A stretch of DNA of 64,000 bases from Nepenthes gracilis (GCA_033239525.1 BSYO01000014.1:5994536-6058535), one strand, 5' to 3'; numbered from the stretch's first letter, positions 11,691-23,439 are shown. A program made the numbers and translations. The notes: a model not told the origin generated them from the sequence alone.

Positions 11691-12862
11691 AATTCCGGTG
11701 AGGCAACCATCAACGGGTAATCAAGAACTTTAGGAAGGGTCGTAAGATGCTTCGAAAATTCATGGGAGACAAAAGAATGAGTAGATCCAGAATCAAAGAG
11801 TACGTGACTAGAAGTGCCACAGATAGAAAGTGTACCTTCTACAACCTCCGTAGACTTTTCAGCCTCCTTTGCAGAAATGGCAAACACCTTGGCTGGGATA
11901 GGAGACTTAACTCCTGGGGCTTGTTTAGCGAGTGGACAATCTCTGATCATGTGCCCCGCCTGCCCACAGTTATAACAAACACCCAGCTTCTTGTAGCAAG
12001 GCTTCCCACCATGTGATCTCCCGCAATGATCACATACATCATTAGCCGTAGATCGAGAATTCTGCACCGATTGGCTCTGTTCCCCACTGAACCTTGATGG
12101 TCTTGCCTTCTTAGAAGGCCCTTCACTAGCACTGGCCTTGGATGACTGACTAAAAGTCCTTTGTCTGGACAATGCTCCCCTTTCCAATTCTTTCTCATAA
12201 ATGACCGCCTTTGTGAGCACCTCTCCATATGTTGTCAACGTTAGAGTTGAAAGGTGTCTCCTGATATCATCCCGTAATCCCTGAAAGAACCGTCTAACCT
12301 TCCTCTCCTCATCTTCCACCATGAAAGGGGCATAGCGAGATAACTCTGTAAATTTTGAATCATACTCTGCCACCGAGCGAGTACCCTGCCTTAGGCGAAG
12401 GACTTCATCCTCCTTCTGCCTACGAAGATTAGTAGGGAAATATTTTTCCAGAAAAGCTGCTTCAAACATCTCCCAACTAATATCTTGCTCTGGCATATTG
12501 AAAACCCTTTTTCTACATTTCCCACCAGTGGTGTGCTTCCCCTGCCAGCTTATGAGTGGCATATAGAACCATGTCCCCAGCAGGGCACTTGATTACAGCA
12601 AATACCTTTTTCAGTCGTTGAATCCATGTTTCAGCCTTCAATGGATCGGGTTCCCCTAAAAATTCAGGAATTCGTTCGTTGGTAAACCTATCGTAGACCG
12701 ACCTCTCCTGATGACAGGAATTGGGGTGGTCACCAGAGTTGGTGGAGTTGTCGGAGTCAAGGCTTCTACGACTTCGGCCATTCTGTCCAGTAGGTTCGCG
12801 TATCTTGCCTCCCGATCAAGAGTGTTGTTAATCTGATCATTTCTCCTTCCTCTGTTAGACAT
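11691..12862 (-). pseudogene. Tekay-type gag with start of protease
   Basis: The start codon at 12,860-12,862 opens a frame beginning MSNRGRRNDQ. The capsid-like region follows, with AAFLEKYFP and RRFFQGLRDDIR (about 12,230-12,470), then a basic serine-rich linker, a CCHC zinc knuckle CYNCGQAGHMIRDC (about 11,935-11,976) and the protease active-site motif VLFDSGSTHSFVS (about 11,750). Gag packages element RNA; the protease cuts the polyprotein (family knowledge). The frame is broken near 12,700 and 12,550 and again near 11,690, where the protease passes to the next frame. The zinc knuckle and the aspartate of the protease motif are intact. Confidence 0.88.
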
Positions 12863-13035
12863 GACTGCGGGGACGTCTGAAAAGAACAATTTTGTTAGTC
12901 AATTAGTCTAAAGATAACTATTGTAATGGTCTTTGTCCCAAAGAGTAAGTAAGGATAACACTCTTCTTGCCATCACTAAACTTGTCCTAAGTTTCCGTGT
13001 TGATTCAAACTATCCTAAAACATCTCAGTTTTTCT

Positions 13036-13047
13036 CTCTGATACCAA
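13036..13047 (-). promoter_or_regulatory. Primer-binding site of the second Tekay cassette
   Basis: The minus strand reads TTGGTATCAGAG one base inside the 5' LTR edge at 13,049. This matches the 3' end of plant initiator Met-tRNA, the usual primer of this lineage, and fixes both the orientation and the LTR boundary. Confidence 0.85.
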
Positions 13048-13048
13048 C

Positions 13049-15973
13049 TGTGACGACCCGACTTTTATTACCATCAAAAGTCGCCGTCAATTCTAAATCG
13101 TACAATTTATGAAAGGATAAATAGGTGGACATAAAATTTTTTCTTTTCTTCTTTTGAACCTGAGATGCATACTATTTCATTAATTCCAAAGTATCACGGA
13201 AACATACTAACATTCATAAGCAGTGAAATAAATTTTACAAGTCTCCTTAAAAAAACAAAATAAACAAAGCTCTCAAAAATCATCCACCTGACTTAACCAT
13301 TCAGCTACACCATAAGGTTCTACTCAACTTCATCTTCCATAAGCTTGTCATCTGAAAAGTGGCAAGAATGAGCTTACAAAGCCCAGCAGATACTCACATG
13401 CGAAAAAATAAAACATACATATAATTTGATCAAAACATAATTTCATAATATAGCATAGCATAAGAAATTCATCATATTGTTTCTTCTTCAGTTCTTATTC
13501 TTTTCATCTTGTCTTATAAACTTCATCGAAATCATTCGAAATTTGTATCATCTTTAGGGACCGGACGGGAGCGGACAACATCGACGACGGGTTGTGTGCT
13601 ACCCCACAACCTAAAGCCATATCCCCTCATTATACTCCCGGGGGCGGGAGGTAATGCCTTTAACCCGGCATACGGGGCCATAGTCCATAGTTCTTATGCC
13701 ACCAAAAGGTTCCCTCCCGTGGCCCAGGAGGCATCCTCGAGTGTCACTCCAATATCCTTCATCCATCTTTAACAGCAAGCTTAACGGAAACTCGGTTCTT
13801 AGTTCGTGTTCTTTAATGGCCAATCATCATAAATCAAAAGTCGGAAGAGTTCCACCTGCTGTCCATAATCCATGTGTTTTCATATAGTCTTGTTCTTTAC
13901 TTCATTTATTGAAGTCCATATCATTTTATCAAAAGCCGGAGTTCATCTTTCAAAAATCCGAAGTTCAATATCCGAAGTTCTTTTTCAATGAAAAAGACAG
14001 AGTCTTGTTCATTAAATTTCCGAAGTTCTTTTCAAACGGAAGGCCGTAGTTCATGAAGCCGAAGTTCTTTTATTATTGCCGGAGTTCTTTTCTTACAAAG
14101 CCGGAGTTGGTTTCTTTAGTCAAAGCCGGAGTTCTTTTTTGAAATCCAAAGATCAACGAAACCGGAGTTCTTTATTCATAAAGGACGGAGTACATTTTTA
14201 ACAAAGTCTGAAGTTCTTTTTCTTAAAAGGGACGGAGTACCTTTGTTTTCAAAAAGACGGGGTGCTTTTCTTTTCAAAGGGACGGAGTGCCTTTCTTACC
14301 AAAAATCCAGAGTGCTTTTTGAACAAAGGGATGGAGTGCTTCTTTTAAAATGGACGGAGTGCCTTTCTTACGAAAAATCCGGAGTGTTTTATGAACAAAG
14401 GGACGGAGTGCTTCTTTTAAAATGGACGGAGTGCTTTTCTTTTCCATAATCCGGAGTGCTTTTCTTTCAAAATCCGAAGTTCGTAATTCCGGAGTGATTT
14501 CTTTCAAAATCCGAAGTTCCTAAATCCGAAACTTTAAAATCCGGAGTTCGATTTCTGTTAAAATTCAAAGTTCTAAATCCGGAGTGCATTTCTGTTAAAA
14601 TCAGAAGTTCTAAATTTGGTGTGTTTTCTGTCAAAATCCAAAGTTCTTAAATCTGGAGTGCATTTCTGTTTAAAATCCGAAGTTCTAAATCCAGAGTGCA
14701 TTTTCTGTTAAAATCCGAAGCTTTCAAATCCGGAATTCATTTACTGTTAATCAAAGCCCTAATCCGAAGTTCATGTTCCAAAATGCCGGAGTTCTAAATC
14801 CGAAGTCATTCTCTAAAATGCCGGAGCTCTAAATCATTTTCTGTAAAAAAATGCTAGAGGTCTTTTATCTTAAATTCGAAGATCTTTTTGACAGAAACCA
14901 GAGATCAATAGCAGGAGTTCTTGTTCCATCTTAAGACCTAAATTCTTTTTCCGTAAACATGCATTTATCAAAATTCATAATAATTGACAATTAATCATAA
15001 ACAGAATAAATCTAACATCATGCGTAATAGAATTCCTTTTTAAATATGCATTTCAGAACAATAAGTCATAAAACAGCAAAGGCATACTTCATACGGAATA
15101 TCATATACTTTCATAGCAACATAAATAAACATGAGTTTTAGAAATAAGGGTGAGTATCTTGCCTGAATTCCTTTTCTTTGCCTTGAACTGTTCGGTCTTT
15201 CTTTACTTAGAATTTCTACTGGGTGCATTTTTCTGATGTTCTTAGTCCTTATTTATAGCCCTAGGTTTTGGCGGCCGTCATTTATAGCTCTTCATTTTTC
15301 AAAGAGTGATATTTATAATTTTTCATTTTCCGAAGAGGGTCATTTATGATTTACATTTTCCAATAAGTTTCGGGAATAGCTAGATTATTGATGGTCGTGC
15401 CTTCCCAATATTCTTTCCTTATTTTCTGTGTCCGAACTTCATCCTTTCATCAAAACAACTTCCGGTCAACTATCGAGCGTTGACCGGATTTCGTTCTCCT
15501 TTCATTTCTATTCATTTGTTCATGTTTTTTCGGTCAACATTTTTTGTTGACCAGATTACTCCTTCATCTACTTTAACTTAGGCTTTTCATCTCTTTGAAC
15601 CCAAATCTACTCCGTCCTTACATTGCACACACCCCATTCCAGCCTTACAGGACTGGACTTAATCCGAACTTCTTTTTACTTTGGAAATCCGGAGTGCTTT
15701 TTACTAAGGAAATTCGGACTTTATTTTCATTAAATCCGGACTTCTTTTTACTTCGAAAATTCGGAGTGTGTTTCTTTCAAGCAAATCCGGACTTCTTTTT
15801 ACTTCGAAAATCCGGAGTGCTTTTTACTAAGGAAATCCGGACTTCATTCTCCCAAATCAAGGCCGAACTTGATTCCATCTTAAGCCGATGTACTTTTCTT
15901 ATTTCGTTTGCCGGTGAACTTGCGTTGACTAGATTTGATGATTTTCCTTGTTTTAAAATTTTGGGTCGTTACA
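13049..15973 (-). repeat. Tekay LTR, right copy (5' LTR of the second cassette)
   Basis: A 2,925-bp LTR from TGTGACGACCCG to TTGGGTCGTTACA. It contains the short-repeat array at 13,930-14,860 and an extra pair of CCGGACTTCTTTTTAC units near 15,720-15,830 that the middle LTR lacks. Sequence unrelated to the element begins at 15,974. Confidence 0.9.
13930..14860. repeat. LTR short-repeat array, right copy
   Basis: Same family and order of units as at 6,480-7,400, with scattered single-base differences. Units centre on CCGGAGTTC, GGACGGAGTGC and AAATCCGAAGTTC. Confidence 0.85.
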
Positions 15974-16520
15974 CACACCTTCCTTGTGGGTGCTTCCTCG
16001 TTGTAACGAGGATGGCTCTGCCATTCTGTAGTTGTCATGTGCAATCTCTCCGGCTAACTAGGGTCCTTAGCAGTAGGGGGAGCGTTGCGAGGCCGATATG
16101 CGGATCCAGGGGATTTTTTTCCCTCAAACGAATGCCTTTGTCGTCTCTTACCGTGGCTAACCATTCATATATGCTGCCTAAAGAGGAGGTGAGTCCCAGA
16201 GTTTCATTGTGACGCATGCGGGTGTGTCACGGTTTCGGTAGGACTCCTGACGGATGCATTTCCTTCATTTGTGGCGGAACCTGTCTCATTGGAAGTGTGG
16301 GATCAGCATCCTCTCCAGTCCTTCATGAGGGGAATTAGCGCCAGGGTAGACGTGAAAAGAATGAAGTGATGTGCATCTATACTCTAGGCTGATCTTTCCC
16401 GGGGGTGCCGTTATTTTGCTACTTCTTGTACTTTGCTTTATTTCTTATTCTTTTGTACTTTTGCTGATATAAGCCTTGTACTCTGTAAAGAACACTTTTA
16501 ATGAATAAAATCGTTAATTT
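15974..16520 (+). other. Probable 3' end of a plus-strand transposon ORF
   Basis: Directly right of the Tekay LTR the sequence becomes GC-richer. A short plus-strand frame ends at a TGA near 16,360. It is followed by a T-rich stretch with TTTTGTACTT, CTGTAAAGAAC and AATGAATAAAATCG (about 16,450-16,510), which resembles a plant polyadenylation region. The stretch after the antisense ORF at about 29,350-29,420 has the same character. I do not recognise the protein remnant. Confidence 0.35.
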
Positions 16521-16956
16521 TTCCTTTCATATCTTGTGTCATTGAATCTTCTTTTTACTGCTTCGTCTGGTATGACTCAAGGGCCATAGGGCCCTCTTGC
16601 CGCCATACACGCTTGATTGCTTGTTCATTCTGAGTGCCCAAGGGCTTTCAGTCACCCTTGCCAACGCTCATCCACCAAGTCTATGCTCGGACCGTCGACA
16701 GGATGGTCTGGTGAGAACCACTTGTGAGCTTGCACCGTCCGTACCCTGCCTTGGCTGACTAATCGATATTGATGGAGGGCACGTCAATCAGGTCTCGTCT
16801 GCATTTAATGTGCCGGGACCTATAGAGCCATCACGTCATAATTGCCTTTCTTGAAAAGGTGCAATGCTTCAGGGCGCCACCATGTAGAGGGACTTCATTG
16901 GGCGGTGGTATGCCCTTCCTTGGTCAAACGATGTCATTTCCTTGTGGAAGTTTTGG

Positions 16957-16966
16957 CTATTTAAAT
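16957..16966 (+). promoter_or_regulatory. TATA-like box of a plus-strand transposon gene
   Basis: CTATTTAAAT lies 102 bases before an ATG at 17,069. The flank TTCCTTG...GCTATTTAAA resembles that of the TATA-like box at 20,296, before the second plus-strand ORF. No transcript evidence is available. Confidence 0.4.
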
Positions 16967-17068
16967 GCCAAGGACTTCTCCAATTTGCGCATCCATTTGC
17001 TGTTGTGAGATGCAAAATTTGGGCTTGCTATCATTCCTTTTCTCCTTCCTCCGGCTGTGATCACGCTA

Positions 17069-17800
17069 ATGGAAAACAGGGTGCGTGACGTCATTTTAGG
17101 ACCGTTGGTAGGATTGTCCTCCTCTTCAAGGTCTGAGCCCCCTACCGAGGAGTCACGATGGAGAGAGCAAGGGTTGAGAGACCACGACTAGGCGGGGCTT
17201 TCCGCAGCAGCAGCGGAGGGTTGTCACTCGAAGCCTTCAATCGTTGGTCCAGCGAGGCCCCTGAGAGTGCCATCGAGCTTTGAATCCAAAGGGGCATCCA
17301 ATTCCTCTCGGCGCCGAGGACCTGAGGGAGCTAGTCAGCCATTTTGTCGTGTCTAGCAGGCAATTGAGGATATTGAGTCCTAGGTGTAGGTTGTCGTTGC
17401 CGAAATTGAACAAACTTGGACGTGAGTGGCTTGCTTCTAGCAAGCATGGTCAAAGGTGGAGGCAAGGGTGTTGCAACTGGCCGACATCAATTTGCATGCC
17501 AAGAGCTGGATCATCGCCCTTCAGGAGGAACTTGAGTAGTGTTAGGTGTGACTTAGGGAGGAGCATGTCGTCCACGCATGGCTGCAAGCCGAGCTGAGGT
17601 TAAGGATCCGGCCAGAAGAGCTGACTCACATGTTGGAAGGAAGGTTCCAAGAAGGCATTTGGCTCATCCAGAGGATAGCTTCACTGGCAGTTTTTGGATT
17701 TCGTGTGGGCCTCCTGGACTCTCAGAAGAATTGTGCCTGAACGTTCTCAGAGTTGACTGAGTTCATGACTCCCAATCCTGCCGAGCCCGAAGGGGCATAT
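17069..17800 (+). pseudogene. Decayed plus-strand transposon ORF (possible paralogue of the antisense extra ORF)
   Basis: An ATG at 17,069 opens a 40-codon frame ending at a TAG near 17,190. Later pieces in other frames look like coiled-coil protein: a helix-rich segment around 17,435-17,530 (ARVLQLADINLHAKSW) and another at 17,575-17,735 (AELRLRIRPEELTHMLEGRF). Stops and frame changes prevent one product. The context (TATA-like box, same strand, coiled-coil end) resembles the ORF at 20,357, but the N-termini are not alike, so the relation is only suspected. I do not assign a function. Confidence 0.35.
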
Positions 17801-18153
17801 AGTTATATTCCACGACGACTAGTCGGTTTTTCCTGTAAAGAAACTTTATTAGTGAAACCTCTTAATAAATTTTCTTTAGGGTGGAGAAATTTATCTGTCG
17901 TAATTTGTTGCATTCGAATGACTCGTTTTGTCCTTTCGACCTGAATTTCGTAGGGGTTACCACCGTCGTTTCCGATGGTTAATATCTCAGCATTAACTAT
18001 GTGGTGTGCCAGTTGGGATTTGACAGGCAGCTGTAGCGTGAGGGAGGCAGTGTCAGGCGCCATGATGGGCTGCCTTGGATAGACGTACCATGCTCCGCTG
18101 AGGAGATGCGTGTCATGGCCATCATTCGAGGCAACCTTTGTGTTTTCCTGCAT
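17801..18153. other. Unassigned spacer upstream of the antisense ORF
   Basis: AT-rich at 17,820-17,900, then GC-rich to the LINE target site at 18,154. After removal of the LINE it runs straight into the TATA-containing sequence at 20,284, so it is probably the upstream region of the ORF at 20,357. An open minus-strand frame across 17,803-18,777 crosses the LINE junction and is judged a chance frame. Confidence 0.4.
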
Positions 18154-18169
18154 GAAGTTCCTTGCCCTT

Positions 18170-20267
18170 GCTGCGGCGCTTCTCTTCTGGCCGGGCGGCG
18201 CCGGAGCTGGCCATGGCGGGCCTCCTGGTTGCTCTTCCCGGTTGTCTCCCGTTCCCGTCTCCAACTCCTCTTTTCTGGACCTCTGTTCTGGCTTTGTCGG
18301 CGGCCTGCGAATCTTCGGATGCAGCTGTGAGACCGTTTTTCGCTGAATCGGGTTGGGATGGAGGCGCTGCGGTTGCCCCTCGGGTGAAGCTTTTCGGGCT
18401 AGAGCCGATCGGGATCCTCGCTGGTACCAAAATCGCATCCGACGAGGTCTGTTGCCGATTGGAGATCTCCTACTCTCTAGGGCTCTTTTCAGTTTTTTTT
18501 CTCTTCGCATCCTCGAATCTCGATTAATTAGGGTTGCTCGCCTCCGGATTGGCTGGGCTCTATGCTCGCTCTTGAGGCCGAGAGCCTGTCTCTGGTTTTC
18601 TTTGTGGAAGCTACGAGTTGGTGCTTCTGTTTGTGCTGCGTTCCTTTCGGGAGCAAACTGTCCGAACCTTAAGCTATTATGCGGCTCATTTGGATCTACC
18701 GACGAATGACCGCCTGTGCCCGGTCTCGAAGCATCTCTGCTGTGAGTCCTTCTGTTGGATGGGTTGGGGGAGCCCATTTATGCTCGGGTCGGGAATTATA
18801 TGCTAGAATGCCGAAGAGCCGGAGTGGCCTGGTTTGGATCTTGGAAATCCTTCTAATGCTGTGAATGATATGGTGGTTGGACTATTTCGCCATCTTGCTT
18901 CTCCAGTTTATGCAGTGGAACTCTTCGTTTCTGCTTTGTCCTCTGAGCCGATGTTTGAGGTGCTCTCACCCTCTACTTACGCATCTGGTGGACCTAATAC
19001 ATCCCTCTTTGTGCGGTCGTTGGGGTGATGTTTGCTGCTTGTTGGTGCCTCTTCGGCCTATCTTGTGATGGTATTCACTGCTCCTTCAATCGAGACAGTC
19101 CTGGTTTTGCTGGCTCTCGGTGTTACTCTGCCTGTGTCTCCTTCCGGGTGGAAGGTGTGGGGGTTTTGTGAATCGCTTGGGGATTTTGGGTGTGGTGCCG
19201 TGAGATGGCCCAGGACTTGTTTGGTTGATTGAGTTCGATGTCATTTGCTTTTGCCGATCTTGCTAGTTTGCGGGAGCTGAAGGGGTTGATGTCCACTGAT
19301 TGTATTGAACTAAGGCTCGCTGAATTGCTTTGAAGCTGCCTCCAATGGACTTTCTTGGCATCTTCTGTTGAGACCAGGCGCGGATTGGATTTGGGTGTCA
19401 ATTTGATGTCTTGATGATTGTGTCTGCAACTTTAGTTTGTTGTTTTTGCTGGTGCTGGCTTTGGCCATGCTCTGCTTTAAGGTGTCTCTAGACTGCAGTA
19501 TGAAGGTGCCTTTATCTGCCTGTCAATGGAGATGTTGAAGGCTACTGGTGTCTATTGGTTGGTGTTGCTGGCTTTGATGAGGCTTAGGCATTCTGTTTCT
19601 TCCTATTGATTGGGTTGGGGAGTCCGTGCAATGGGTTAGGACCTTTTGGCTGATGTTGTGGGCTGCATCTTCCATGTAGGTGCCCAATGTTCTGCTGTGG
19701 GTCTGTAAGGCTCTGCTCCCCGGTTGCAGATCAATTCTGCAGCGGTGCAGATGCCTGCAGCAAATGGCTGTGGCTATTGTAGGCAGTTTCTTCTCGCTGC
19801 AATTGCCATGTGGTTATGGTGGGTTTTCTCTGCTCTGCGGCTGCATGTCTAGGGATGCTTCTGTTGCAGAAGGGTGCTGGTTTGGAGTGCAATCTCTGAA
19901 TGTAGTGGATGTTGATGCTCTTGCTGATCCTACTGCAGTTTTCCTTGCTGATGGTTTTGGACTATCTGGAAGTACTGATGCCCGCTGTGCTGTGCTGTGC
20001 TGATTAAGCTGTGCTGATGCCCGCTGGAAGTGCAGAGTGCCAACTGCTTTGCTGATTTTCTGTTTTTTGGACTTGATGCCACTGGTTGTTAGAACTTGTG
20101 TGGTGTTTCAATGATTTCGTGTGTATTTTGATGTACTATCTGCTCGGGGAATGCCCTAGCGCTTTATGCATTATCTCCAAGTCAAAACACTTGGATTTAA
20201 TGTATAGTCTGTATAATTTTTCTCCCATTAATCCAAAATTCTTACTTACCAAAAAAAAAAAAAAAAA
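18170..20267 (+). mobile_element. ORF-less LINE-type element with target duplication
   Basis: Flanked by a 16-base direct repeat with one mismatch: GAAGTTCCTTGCCCTT at 18,154-18,169 and GAAGTTCCTTGGCCTT at 20,268-20,283. It ends in CCCATTAATCC...CTTACTTACC plus a 17-base A tail, the tail shared by the other LINE copies in the window. The first ~350 bases are GC-rich, like a LINE 5' leader. The remaining 1.7 kb is T/G-rich without any endonuclease or reverse transcriptase frame. The target duplication and tail show genuine target-primed integration, so the copy was probably mobilised by a relative's enzymes. Confidence 0.8.
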
Positions 20268-20295
20268 GAAGTTCCTTGGCCTTCCCCTACATTGC

Positions 20296-20304
20296 CTATT
20301 TAAA
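20296..20304 (+). promoter_or_regulatory. TATA-like box before the antisense extra ORF
   Basis: CTATTTAAA lies 53 bases before the ATG at 20,357 and just beyond the LINE target duplication at 20,268-20,283. The LINE therefore separated this box from its original upstream sequence (17,801-18,169). Confidence 0.45.
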
Positions 20305-22798
20305 CATTGCTTCCCCAAGCCATTCACACTTTTTCGTTTGTCTGCTTTGAGAATCCATGGAAAAGAAGAAGAGCTCCCCTTCTTTCTCCATTCGTCAGAA
20401 AGTGAGCGACATCAAGTTAGTCCTTTCGGTGAGCGCCGTCGCTGCTTTGAGGGTTGACTACCATATTTTGAGTGACTCGGCCTATCTCCTTCCTAGTGAG
20501 GGGGTAGGGGTGAATGCCCCCCGAGGGCTTCATTACTATGTATGAGCACAACTTGAGGGATGTACTTCGCTTCCCCATGGAGTTGGATCTATATGGGATC
20601 TTCGAGGTGCTCAACATCCCTGTACCACGGCTTCACCCTAATGCTATCCGCTATTTGGTGTTCTTCTGCTTCTTTGCTCGCCTTCACGAATGCGGGTTCG
20701 GTTCGCACTCAGTAAAGGTGATTTTTTGCTTTGTCCAATAGGAGGATTGGCTTTTGATGTCTCCTCGAACAGGTTTTAGTTTTCAGGGCATGAACCCTGA
20801 CTCGGTGAAAAATTGGAAGAATTGCTTTTCCTTCCTAGTGCACCCTCTAGAGTAGGAGATTTCCTGTGAATGGGGTCCTGTGAGTGAGTTCTTCTAAAAA
20901 AGCGTGAGTGAGGATGAAGTGAAGCAGGAGAAAGATCTTATCAATCACATCCAAGCTGAAATAGAGATGTTCTCCACTCAGGGGTTTTACTTGACCCCCG
21001 AGCTCTTCGCAAACATTAGGTGGGAGCACTCGAGTGACGGGGTAGCAGCTACCACCTAGAAGAGGAAGGCTAGAGCCCTGGTCATCAGAAAGCCGTCAGG
21101 TGAGTCACCTGAGTGGAATGGCTCGTCACTATCGCTGGAGCCCTCCTCTGATGAGGATATGGCAGCCTTGAAAAGGTTGAGGGGGGGGTTGGAGGCACTT
21201 CTAGCAGGAGAGCCTTGATATTGGTTGCCGTGTCCGGCCGGTCCGCTGGGTCTGCCCCAATGATGCCTGCCGTAGCCACCATTGTGGTGCAAGAGCTGGG
21301 GCTAGAGCTACTCACGGGAGCCCCCGAGCGATCTTCAATTCGGGCCGTCGTCTTAGTGGAGTCTGGAGTTCCCCTGGTTTGGATTCCTTCGAGTGAGGGG
21401 TCTGCGCCGAGCTCCTTGTTTGACATCGAGGCGGAAACCTCCACTGGTGAGTGGCTGGTCGAGTCCTTCGAAGAGGTGACCATGACTGGCACCAAGGAGG
21501 CAGTGACCAGCTCGACAGTGCTTATTGAGGTGGTTGATCTAGAGCCTCATGCTGCACCCTTGGATATTTCGGAGGTGGCCGTTGCGCCAACCAGAGTGTC
21601 ACCTGAGCCGCTCATCCCTGGTCCTGAGGCTGCTGATGAAGTTGCAGTTGTTGAGGCTCTAGTGAGCAGGGAAGAGGAGGCTGTCAAGTTGCGGAGCCGC
21701 GAGGTGTCTTGTTTCTAGAGCCACACTGGAGCTACCTGACACTACGGAGGTGCCCTTCGTTGAGGTATGATGTCTTTGCTCATCAAGCTGGGGATTTGTC
21801 TGCTTATTCCCTTCTTGCAATGTTTCTCACATGGCTAGGGTTCACGGGCTTCTCATCACTTTTCTCTTTTGCAGATCCTAGATGCGCTTCACTTCATCCA
21901 CACCACTCTTTCTCAATAGGATGAGCGCACCCACCGGGCTCAAGCAGAGGGCGAATGGGCGGTTGAGCAATGTTGGAAGAGCAAAGTTGCCATCCTGAAG
22001 CAACAGAACGAATCGTTGAGAAGTGAACTACAGGAGGCTGTGGATCTCATCATCTCTTTTTTTTGTTAAGTAATTAATTGCATTAAAATTAAAAAATGTA
22101 CAAATCAACTATATTCTTTACGAAGTGTTTTGCCAACTTGGGAAATGAAACATAGATCCAAAGAGACCTCTAATCTATGACATTGATAAGAAGATTAAAA
22201 AATCAAAATCGGCATTGGAAACGTAAAACCAATTCACACTGGAAAAGCATGCCGAAGACGGGAAATGAAGTGCTTGACGAGAGCGGCACATGATATGCCA
22301 ATCAGCAAAAACTAAACCAGCCGCAGACCAGCCGCGTCAGCAATCCGTCAGTCAATCCGTCCAGCCGCACTCCAAACTGGTAGTCTCCGCAAGTTAGAAC
22401 GGGCATATGCAAACGGCAGTTGGGCACATCAGCAACATCGCAGCAGCGAATCCGAAGATGATCAAGGCTTCAGAGGAAACCAAAAAACCAACACCGGCTG
22501 ATAACAGGAGATGACAAGCCACTTCGGCAGACCAACACGGCCACGTCAGCAATTCCTTAATAGCAAAACGAATCAGCTTTGATTTTAGACGAGACCAAAA
22601 TGAAACTGGCCAGGAAAGGCCCCAAGCAAAGGATTTATTTTTATTTTTATTTTTATTTTTTTTTGGGTAAACCATGTCAGCAAAGCCCAAGGGGCAAAGA
22701 TCCGAAACAAGAAACCGGCCGACCTGGCTCCCCTACAAAAAGGAACCAAAACATGGAACCGGCCAAACAGGCTCCCTCAAAAAAAAAATTTTTTTTTC

Positions 22799-23350
22799 CA
22801 AAGGCCAAGGGCACTCCGGTCCTTTCCACCTTGCACTCACTCCGGCAAGGCCACTCCGGCCTCAGTACCTTGCACTCACAAATTTTACTCCGGCCTCATC
22901 ACATACATGGCTATTCCGGCCATTAAGTGTTCAAAAGGCAATCCGATCTCAGCGAACTCATGCCACTTCGGCCTTTTAGAGAACAAAAGGGACTCCGGAT
23001 TCATCATACGCATGGCCACTCTAGCCTTTAAGCGAACATAAAGCACTCCGGCCTCATCATATGCATGGCCACTCCGGCCTTTTAGCAAACATAAAGCACA
23101 CCGTCCTCCATGATGCCATTTTTTTTTGAAAGGCCAAGGCCACTCCGGCCACAGACCATGCACTCACAATTTTACTCCGGCCTCATCACAGACATGGCAC
23201 TTCGGCCATTAAGAGAACAAAAGGCAATCCGGTCTCAGCAAACTCATGCCACTCCGGCCTTTTAGTGAACATAAGGGACTCCGGATTCATCATACGTATG
23301 GCCACTCTGACCTTTTGGCGAACAAAAAGCACTCCGGCCTCCATGATGAC
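22799..23350. repeat. Tandem duplication (~325 bp) of CACTCCGGCC-rich sequence in LINE 3' region
   Basis: Two units start at about 22,799 (AAAGGCCAAGGGCACTCCGG) and 23,129 (AAAGGCCAAGGCCACTCCGG) and keep the same internal order, including TTTTACTCCGGCCTCATCAC and GGGACTCCGGATTCATCATAC. Within each unit the sub-motif CACTCCGGCC(T) recurs every 40-65 bases. Confidence 0.8.
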
Positions 23351-23439
23351 CTTTTTTTCTAGGTCACGAATGCATGGTCACCATATATCTGTCAGGGCTC
23401 AGAGTCCGAGATCAGGACAGCAAGGGGGATGCTTCATCT

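Larger units (their letters stand above)
1..15973 (-). mobile_element. Tandem Tekay/Del-type Ty3/gypsy elements sharing a middle LTR
   Basis: Two gag-pol cassettes on the minus strand are separated and flanked by copies of one long LTR: LTR end at 1-1,052, internal 1,053-5,591, LTR 5,592-8,400, internal 8,401-13,048, LTR 13,049-15,973. The LTR edges are marked by TGTGACGACCC at the plus-strand start and its near-inverse GGGTCGTTACA at the end. On the minus strand each 5' LTR is followed by an initiator-Met-tRNA-like primer site, and each 3' LTR is preceded by a purine tract ending GTGGGGGAGAT. Domain order protease, RT, RNase H, integrase and a chromodomain-like tail place it in the chromoviruses, Tekay/Del lineage (family knowledge). 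The left edge lies outside the window, so its target duplication cannot be checked. Confidence 0.9.

Noticed and set aside
18106..18709. Several overlapping plus-strand frames, one starting MKFLALAAALLF like a signal peptide
   Set aside because: The apparent ATG lies in the duplicated target site and the frames overlap in all three phases, as expected of GC-rich non-coding LINE leader.
17803..18777. 324-codon open frame on the minus strand
   Set aside because: It crosses the LINE target site at 18,154-18,169 and runs opposite to the LINE. No domain is recognisable; it is a chance frame in GC-rich leader sequence.
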